Assembly: GCA_018287875.1 (NCBI GenBank)
Contig: JAGVVL010000015.1
Location: 620,001-684,000, forward strand
Direction of reading: 5' to 3'
Source of the DNA: Nigrospora sphaerica
Taxonomy: Eukaryota > Ascomycota > Sordariomycetes > Amphisphaeriales > Apiosporaceae
DNA: 64,000 nucleotides
Within the stretch, counting starts at the first letter, position 1. Each line of letters starts with the position of its first letter. The notes below the pieces were generated by a model. It was given only the letters and a program-made list of their open reading frames with translations. It was not told where the DNA came from and ran no database searches. Both the position numbers and the translations under genes were made by a program. Positions 55,842-64,000 of this stretch are shown here, piece after piece.

Positions 55842-58800
55842 TTGATAGCCCAGATTGTTGGAGATACAGAACGACTCGTTCTTCACAAAAAGGACCTTTG
55901 CTTTTTATACAGGCGAGGTTCTTCCTCGGCGCCGAGTCCGACGCAAACGTGCAGGGTTTGGACCGGGCCAATGGAAGCCATGGGCCACCCACCTTTGAAC
56001 ACACAGCTTCTATGCTACATCGCTAAAGGCCCAAACATAATGTATAGCACTACCCAGGACCAGTGGTCCGAGGGGATTCGCAGCCTCGTTGGAGAAACAG
56101 ACGCTGACGCGCCCCGGATAGTCGGCCACTGTTTCCTATTGTCTCCTCGTCTGCAGGTCAAAAGGTGGGACCACGTCATAGTCTCCCAATAATATGCACG
56201 TGCGATCCTGCAGCATTACACAAGTAGAATAGTTTGTCTCGCTTGGGACAGCTAAGGTACAGTACTTTCATCCGTTGACAAATAGCTGCGTACAGGGTAA
56301 GTGGGTATACAAAAGTTCATCGCAGGTCGTACCCATCAATGAGCCCTTGTTACTGGAAGTCCTTACGCCCACCGATCCATCTCGGCTCACCCCTTGTCTG
56401 ATATTCCAACTTCCTCTTCACCCCATGCTCCCCGCATCTCATTTTCAATGAAAATCATTCCCGAGGGGCAAAATAGCAATATTCTCGGGGTCTAGTTTTT
56501 TCGCTCCCTTCCACTTTGCCTGGCTTTAACTAGCAATATGGCAGCAACTTGCCGTCCGCAGTCGGCAGCACATGAGGATTCTCAGCCTCCAAGAAGGCAG
56601 AGACTTTGACCTGCTTCTGTACACAAAATAGAAATGACGCTATTCCGGATGAGTGCATTCTATTGTTGGCCCTAAGTCAGTTTTTCCACTGCATCGTTTC
56701 CTTGCAATGTTTCTTTTCTGAATTTTTCGAATTGACGTGATCCGGCCAGGTGTGACTTATGCGAGTCGCACTGTTTGCCGGGCTGTAATCAGAACACTGA
56801 ACGATAGAGGATTTGCACCTATCTTACGCCGGCCGTCCAGAATCACATGTAAGGGAGTGATCGAGTCATTCTCAGAAGTGGCACTTGCGACGAGCTTCTA
56901 TGTTGAGGCTTGATCTTTTACTCACGGTTGAGGTCCCCAGGTCTTCTGAACCCCATATTGGAGGCAGGGTCTTTGGGCTTCCCAGATGAAGCTGGGCGGT
57001 AGCAGAGAGGCACAGAGGTTTCCGTGGTATCTGATACTATTCCCCTCTTATTCAGCAGACTGTTGGACGAGGGAGGCCAAGTTTTCAAGAGATGAAACTG
57101 CCCAGATATGGGTCGAGCGCGTCTGCCTGAAATCCAGGCGGTTCTGGTTATCATACATCCAAACATTGCGTCCACCCAATCTTCCGACTTGTCCGAAGCT
57201 TTCGCCACTAGAAAACATACAAGTACGAAACCAACGCAAAAATAACCTAGGTCACCACGTACAGGTCCTCTCAGATCCTTCCGTTGCAATAATCATTGCA
57301 AGGTCATGTGACTAGGACCATCCAAATATATATCCCCGTCCGGAGACTCATGTACATGCCTTTCCTTCACTTCAAGAATCTTCTGTCGCTTCACTCACCC
57401 CTCCGTGACTCTACCTCAACGCCTTCATCATCATCAACCTACTTTACATATCGTACCTAAAATACTTTAAGCCCTTCTGCATCTCGTTACACTTGACGGA
57501 TACGTGACGGTGACCACTGGAACACCTATGCCGACCGTCGCCGCGTAGCGAAGCGTCTTTTTCATCATCCTTATGCGAGCTGGGCCTGGAATTCGTTGCG
57601 TAACCCAGTCCATGAGCGCTCACGAGCTTCCGGTAGGAAACAAAAATAACACGAACGGTTGGATTCAGAGGAATAAGAACCACCGGAAAACGATAGTCTA
57701 TGCGACATGCTGCCTCGTACATTTTCTCACGCTTGACTTCAAGGAGGGGCGGGAGGACGTTCCCAGCCTCTGCGAACTTGGCTAGGAGCCAAAGAAAATC
57801 TGCAATCACTCTCGAACTTTGCAGTCCAAAACTGTCAGTTCTTCTGATAGAATGGCCAAAACCCCGGGGAGACGACACATAACTTGGGCCTCTCGAGGAC
57901 AGACTAAAATCACTAGAGCGCCAGATACCATTACAGCTACAACCACAACAGCAACCGCAGCGTAAGGACATGGGGCTAGAGACTCAGTCATCAGAGAAAG
58001 AAGTGCCCAAGGCAAAGTTTACTATCGCCAAAGAAGATCTTACCATCTCCCTGGCCGGAACCAGCCTAACCGGCAGCAGCCAGCCGAGTAGATCTCCGAG
58101 GAGCATGGGGTGAAGTTTCCTCGTCTGTGGGTGGGAACTATCCATAGGCAGAGAGCATGGAAGGCTTCGAACTACCGAGATCAATTGATGTAACTATGTC
58201 CTAGGGCTCCCATGACTCAAACGCACCACATACACAATCCATCCATATAATATCAGAAATGATACGCATGAAATATTTGCGAATTGGAAGTTAACAAGCG
58301 ACTTGAACACCCTGGCCTCGAGACGAAACCAATCTTACCTGGCGACCACGCGGTTGTAAAAACTCGTGTGCCGGCGCTCATAAGGCTTGCATTTACTTTC
58401 GTCGCTACTGAGGACATGTCTGCCTCTAACCCACCATTTATACTTTTCATATCGTCCGTCCTAAAGCACAGTTATGCTTTCAGCCCCCTGCTTGTTTGTT
58501 ATCATACACGCACCGTGGTATTCTCTGAGGTAGATGACGGAGAGTACTAGGAGGTCTTTAAGAAGAAGGGCTGGCAAGTACGCTTCACGGAGAAACCATT
58601 CACTGAGTGACAGAGCAGCATGAGCTATTCTCTCAAATTATACTCATCATCATGCACGCACATGCTAGCATACTGCATTCCTCCATTTCCGCATTCACGC
58701 TAGAAACAAGGTTCTGCTTCGGCCTTCACGTACTCATAGTTTAAAATTAATTTACATAATTCTTTATTACACAAAAGGACCCACGAGGCGAAAAAGGCGG

Positions 58801-59575
58801 CCAACGAACAGCCCCGTGCGGATATTTGGGGCCCCGCACGTAATCGCGGGGATGGTGCACGGGGATCTCGTGCCGTATAGCATAGTGCCTTATACTACGG
58901 CGAACGAAAGACAGTCGGCAGAATATGTCGCCCTAGCAGGATCACGACGTGGCTGCCAAGCACTGGAGAAAAGACTGGGTCGCGTACGACAAAAATTCCT
59001 TGGCCTTCGAAAAGTCAAAGCCAAATTTATAAACCAACAGACTGTGTCACAATTACTTATACCATCCGAAACACCCATACAAAAAAACAGCCTTGGTATC
59101 TGATTAAGGGCATGGCGGACGAATAGGGGGCACAGTATCTCTCGTCATCGCCTTTAAACGCGTCGCACTCTCCATGCGAACAACTTTCCCGCGGTACATC
59201 ACACACTATCTTTTTTATGCTGTCAAGTCCATTCACCTTTGACAGCCTCCCCGAAGATTACAGGCCAGGACTGTGTTATCAAGGCGTACAATGCTGCCAG
59301 GGGCTGAATACCGAGAACAGGAAATATATAACCTTACGTGCACGTCGAAGCCGCCGCATGTCCATCGGCACCCACTTGAGGATGAAGGCCCTCACATGCA
59401 GCACATTCTCCCTCTCACCATGGTCAAATTTCTTTCTCTGTAACTTCTCTCGCGAGCGAGAAGTGTCTCTATTTGTTTGGGTGTTTCAGAGCCTTTGGCC
59501 CTGACCCGTACCCGCGCCGCGCCTGCCCCCGAGGAGCCCGAGCCGGAGCCGGAGCAGACGCAGGAGTCCACGAAG
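55842..59575. other. 3.7-kb intergenic region
   Basis: Upstream of the NRPS-like gene. The first 100 bp hold its promoter. Composition becomes AT-richer from about 56.2 kb. A 175-codon minus-strand frame at 57444-57971, adjacent to GTAAGA/CTCTAG splice-like signals at 57980-58055, has no recognisable domain. The region may contain decayed coding DNA. Confidence 0.45.
55902..55909 (-). promoter_or_regulatory. TATA box of the NRPS-like reductase gene
   Basis: TATAAAAA on the minus strand lies 61-68 nt before the ATG at 55841 and helps decide that start. The short distance implies a leader of about 30-40 nt. Confidence 0.55.
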
Positions 59576-62500
59576 ATGACTGGCATTCTATATCATTATT
59601 ACTTTCCAGATGGAGTCGGCCAGCCACCTTTTTCGCTTGTACATGGCGGAACAGTTCGACTACTTGCTTCCTCGATCGTCTCTGCCTGCGGTCAGGACCT
59701 CCGACGCGGTGGCACCATTGGTGCGTCTCCTTCGGGCGGCTCCGGCCAACCCTGTCGAGCTCGATCTCATCGACCCCATCACCACTGACTCCGTGGGATT
59801 CGCAATGGAGACCCTGTTTGACTTATAAGTGAGCCAGTTTCTTCCATACGAAATATTTTTACGATCTATCATTTACTACCGCCATCTCACATCACTCTTA
59901 TCCTAACTTACATGATACTAATAATTATTATAATACAGGGGCATAGTCGAGGTAGCATCGGGCTAGGCCAAAATACGCCTTCAAGGCCCAACCCCCCGTT
60001 ATAAGAAGATGTCCCCGATGTGGACGACATTATTGGCCTGGACCTCGCGTCCAAAAGGGACTCCCAAGGGTGGAATTTCGTCGAGAAGAAAGTTTTCGAC
60101 CTCTCCGGTATCCAACAGGATAAGAGAGGCAGCTGGATGGCGGCATTATTCAGCCTTGTCGAGGACCCTAATGCCGCAAGCGACCTCGCCAGTTTCGCCG
60201 CCAACTTGCGTAAGAACTAGGACAAGATTCCTCCGGCAACCCCAACAAGACGGGGTTTGGCTCCCATGACGAGGCTCTCGACTGTGCCTTCAACTTTTAG
60301 CTCGAAGAGCTAACTAAAGAAGCGCTAAGTATTAACCCAGCGCTCATTATTAAGCCTACAGGGCCCCTCCTCGCACCCCTAACCAATATATATACAACTG
60401 GCCATCCAAGTCGATAAGAAGTGTACGGTACGGGTTCACCTTAGATAAAAGTAACGAAAGTCTCATGATAGCTGTATAGAAGTACGGCACAAATCGCCGC
60501 ATCCGGACCTAGGATCGCTTACTTTACCGAAAAGGAAAGGACGACAAATGGACGGATGTCCTCCCTAAAGCAGAGGTCGCTACTATGATGCGTAAGTCAT
60601 ATGAGCTGAACCGAAGGCTCAATGACTACTCTACTTTCCTTCTGTGGTACAAAAACGGACCCGCAATTGCCCTGCAGCAACTGCGCCTTATATGTGCGAC
60701 ACATGCCGCTCTTTTTTCTTGCTTCATCGAGCCACTGCCCTCAAGATGCGCTCCGCCGCACTGTTTCTGACCCTCCTGGCAGGCCCCGCGGATGCCCGAG
60801 GACTTGACGGTGCCTTCTCTGCACCGTAATCTCACTTAGGTACCCGTGGTACGAACATGTCGTGTCTTTACTATCACAATGTCCATTACAACGTGCTGAG
60901 CCCTCTCTATCTGTGGCCGGAGGGCTACAAGTTCCACGGAGGCTACCGGTCAGGCGATCCCAGTAGGCAGCGCAGGTTTCGTCGCCTCAAAACTCCCACC
61001 AACGCCGATCGAATTGCGACGTGGTTTTGCGTGAACCATGGACGCCGTGCCCAGATGGAGACCAACCGGCGCGAGCTTGCGCACGTTCCTGGTGCGGCTT
61101 TCTTCCCAGCCCTTACCATCACAATGGCCTTGGACTTCGGGAGTTCGCTAGGTGCTTATGCTAGGTGTTACTTTCAGGTCGTCCTCGGCCACGGGGTACC
61201 CCGGGATAGAATGGACAACAAGGCTGACGCCCTTTTGCGCGGTGTGGAAACCACGGTTTTCGGGAGGGCTCGCTTGCTCCGGGAGACGATGAACCGGTCA
61301 CGTCCACGATCACCATCACTGTGCAGCGATTCCTGGCAATCTCATTCAGCATCCTACGTGTCATGTCTCAAACCGACCGTGGCACACCCGCGGGCGGTGA
61401 TGCATCCCAACTGGAATCAAGCCTTCAGTCTCGGGTTACGGCAGCAACGCCACCAAGCTTAGAATCGCCAACGACTCTATTTTTAGGGGGCTGCTGGACC
61501 CATGCACCACCGCCTTGCCCAACCTAGATTTACGCAATACCACGTTAGCATTGCGGTGTTCGAAATTGGCTGCCTGCAAACCAATTGGATCGCCAACGCC
61601 CTGGGCTTCGATAACTTCATCACGTGGCAGTTCTGGCTCGACCCCGATGTTGCCTCCGTCTTGCCAGGAACGCCTATATGAGACAATACACTCAGTACAC
61701 TCAAGGTGCTGCCCGGGGATCGCAATGCAACTCAACGTGGTAGAGGGTCCGCCTCTGTGAACCGGCCGACACCGGCGCCATGACAGCAGCGGCGGACGCC
61801 CTAGTGCCGCACCGAAGGACCCTCCAACTGCACGCCTGCTCTCACAATAGTCCGCCTGCGTAGCTTTGCTGTGTACATCTCTGGGCACCGCCCCGGCCCT
61901 ACCTGGACGCGCCCGATGACACCCGCCCGCACGCGCGCCCCGGCCCCGACTAGAAGTTGCTAACCCTTAAGCCCGGGGACGTTGTCAAGCCTATGTGCCA
62001 CGCGCGTGCGTTCGGTTGCTTATTCCTTCGTGGAAGGATCTCTGGGCTTGTAGGGCCCGCTTATATAATGATTATGAACACGGCAACAAAGAATCCAAAA
62101 TACAAGATATAGCGATACCAAGCTACATTAACGATATAAAATGTTAAAGCCCCGAGTCACACTTCCCTTGAGTCGAAAACTCATCTACCGGCAAATTGTT
62201 GTCAGCTCTGCCGATTTCGCCCTTGGTATTCACGTCGTTGCCCCTGGTATAAGCGGCAGTGGAATCGTCCAATTACCGGAGGAAATCCATCAAAGGACTT
62301 CTGTGGCGAAACTTGATCTTATCACCTGCCACCAATGGGACCTCGCGTCTCTGCGAAGACTGCGGCGAAGGCTTTCGTCTGCGACGGCCATGTGTAATGA
62401 CCCTTTCAAGCCACCGCCGGAGCACCTCACGTCGTGCGGTACCCGCGAGCTGCCTGAGGCGGGCATGGCGCACGTGGATGGAGCAATAGGGACGGAAAAG

Positions 62501-63990
62501 GCCAGCCGTGGCTGGGACCTGTGGCGGCAGTAAAAGTCGCCAGCACCGTCACTGAGCCACCATCACCAGGCCAATCTCAAGTGGCGGCGCGCCCCGGGTT
62601 CTCTGTTAATTACCCCGGAGATCCGAGGCGCACTGCGCAGCGTCTCGCGCGCGCCCGGGCGTCGTCCCGGAGATACGCTGGATCCAGCACAGCCTCGGGC
62701 TCATGCACGGCGACGGGCTGGTGGCAGACGACGTCACGAGGAATATAATGATGCTCATGCCTTTGGCTAGACGGAGGAAAGCGCTGGCGAAGAAGATTAG
62801 GAACATAAGGCTGTCCTTGGTCACTTAATTGACGATACAGAGAACAACCTCGATAACGAAAATGACGTCGGCATTGAAAGCATCACCCCCCGCCAGTAGC
62901 TAGCCATTCGTACGTGTCCCTTTTCGTTTCGTACGGCACAATACTAACCGCGGGTAATAGATCGCTTCGGACGACCGACGACGAACGCAGACTAGACCGA
63001 AGACAAGAAGGCGTCCGAGCTGTCCGATTCTCGACATCTGTACATGATTTTGAAACAGAGACACACACGGAAACAGGGTACCGACGACGAAGGGTTGATA
63101 GAATGCTACCGTGCCCGGCCCGTCAAGACCGTCCGAACAAGGAGAAGGTTTCACCACTCGTTTCGAAAGGAAGCCGTCGTACCGGAATGTCGACGTCGGG
63201 CCAGTTGAATGGCAAGATTTCGCGGCCTAATTTATCCCGTAAATATGGCCATAAGCCAAACGGGAGTGAACGTACGGGTGGGCGATGAATCGTGACATAG
63301 CCCGTAAGATATCACATTTCATAATGCATGCGTGATACATCAGCCGGCCTGAGGCAGACGTCATCACATGGAAGGCACTTTTATCGCGCAGCAAAACGGA
63401 AATTCATACTTGCTGCCGGGTATTTGGGGCCTTTACGTCCAAGGGTGACGGCGTCTGGTGGAGTTTGGTCGGAGAGCCCGGATGCAAAGAGTGGGTGAAC
63501 GGAGGGCGACGTGACATCGAGAGTGCCCTTCGCTGGTCGGCGGCGAGCTAGAGGCTAACTATCAGCTATTACACCATTGAAAGGGCGCAGACCGCTGTGA
63601 AGAAGGCTCGTCAGATCATGAAGAATTCTCGGACCCGCTCCGCCACCCGCACGCAGGAGGAGGCTCGCATCGACCAGGACGGGCGCGCTGCCGTCGCCTT
63701 CATCGCCGTTGTGCCGCCGCTACGGGGATGTGCGCTTACTCGGCTTCTGTTTGGTGTCGGATGGCCACCAAATCCATCCTCGGCGTTGGTCGCGTTGATA
63801 CTATATGCAGCGGGCCATCTTCGGCGTGTGGCGGCTACAGTGCATCAAGGGCCAAGCGAAACAGGGCAAGACGCCGTTGGTGTTGGAAAATCCCGCGATG
63901 GTGGAACTGGAGGCAGACTACGTCACGACCCCGGGGTTTATGTCGGCCATAGGATGGAAGGACTATTACGAGGGACATCAATACCTGTGA
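59576..63990 (+). pseudogene. Decayed, frame-broken remnant of a large fungal protein gene
   Basis: Protein-like segments follow one another on the plus strand in shifting frames. They are 59610-59828 (EQFDYLLPR, PITTDSVGFAMETL), 60020-60220 (GLDLASKRDSQGWNFVEKK, SLVEDPNAASDLASFAANL, then TAG), a shifted continuation 60253-60410 (GFGSHDEALDCAFNF, stop, then EELTKEALSINPAL), 61502-61678 (AVFEIGCLQTNWIANALGF, ITWQFWLDPDVASVLPG, then TGA), 62287-62395 (SYHLPPMGPRVSAKTAAKAF) and 63560-63990 (KKARQIMKNSRTRS, ADYVTTPGFMSAIGWKDYYE). Several stops are one C-to-T change from Gln or Arg codons. I cannot name the family. The style of the segments suggests the C-terminal part of a very large secreted fungal protein, possibly of the chitinase/killer-toxin-like kind, but that is a guess. 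The far 3' end lies at the window edge. Confidence 0.5.
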
Positions 63991-64000
63991 CAAAACGAAA

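Noticed and set aside
57444..57971. 175-codon minus-strand frame starting with a Cys-rich stretch
   Set aside because: Splice-like signals lie nearby, but there is no motif, no coding bias I can see and no coherent upstream exon. Possibly relic DNA.
1..64000. CRISPR arrays, operons, bacterial insertion sequences
   Set aside because: None seen; the intron-containing genes and the tRNA indicate a eukaryotic nuclear genome.

Overview
The window is nuclear DNA of a filamentous ascomycete, most likely a Sordariomycete and possibly hypocrealean; that rank is inferred from gene content and style, not from a search. Genes are GC-rich and well spaced. Most introns are 54-92 nt, with GTAAGN or GTACGT donors, CTAAC or CTGAC-like branch sites and YAG acceptors. 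Proteins include eukaryotic SRP54, a fungal MRP-type ABC transporter, a Crb2/Rad9 checkpoint mediator, an NRPS-like reductase and small secreted cysteine proteins.

The left part (about 1-41 kb) looks like conserved chromosome core. In order it carries SRP54 (+), a PAP2 lipid phosphatase (+), a possible 93-aa two-exon gene (-), a 1682-aa ABC-C transporter (-) whose 34-residue first exon I placed by splicing, a 316-aa secreted protein of unknown function (+), a 1261-aa BRCT checkpoint mediator (+) and a conserved fungal protein of unknown function (+). Gaps are large. The longest, about 14.7 kb (25.0-39.7 kb), holds no gene I can support and is full of purine/pyrimidine tracts and short tandem repeats.

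The right part (about 43-64 kb) looks accessory. It has two small secreted cysteine-containing proteins, a 56-codon membrane ORF, a truncated reductase-domain pseudogene with an in-frame TAA, an intact single-exon DUF1338 protein (2-oxoadipate dioxygenase/decarboxylase family), a tRNA-Val(AAC), an eight-exon NRPS-like adenylation-carrier-reductase enzyme rebuilt here (1102 aa), and about 4.4 kb of broken coding sequence running to the right edge. The premature stops in these relics can each be explained by one C-to-T change, which is compatible with RIP-like decay but does not prove it.

How the genes might work together: the left genes are housekeeping and independent. On the right, the reductase enzyme and the 2-oxoadipate-family dioxygenase are 3.4 kb apart on the same strand. 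Both families touch alpha-aminoadipate/2-oxoadipate chemistry, so a small metabolic locus is conceivable, but this is inference. I found no clearly new molecular system; the best leads are this accessory locus, the long gene-poor interval and the decayed gene at the right end.
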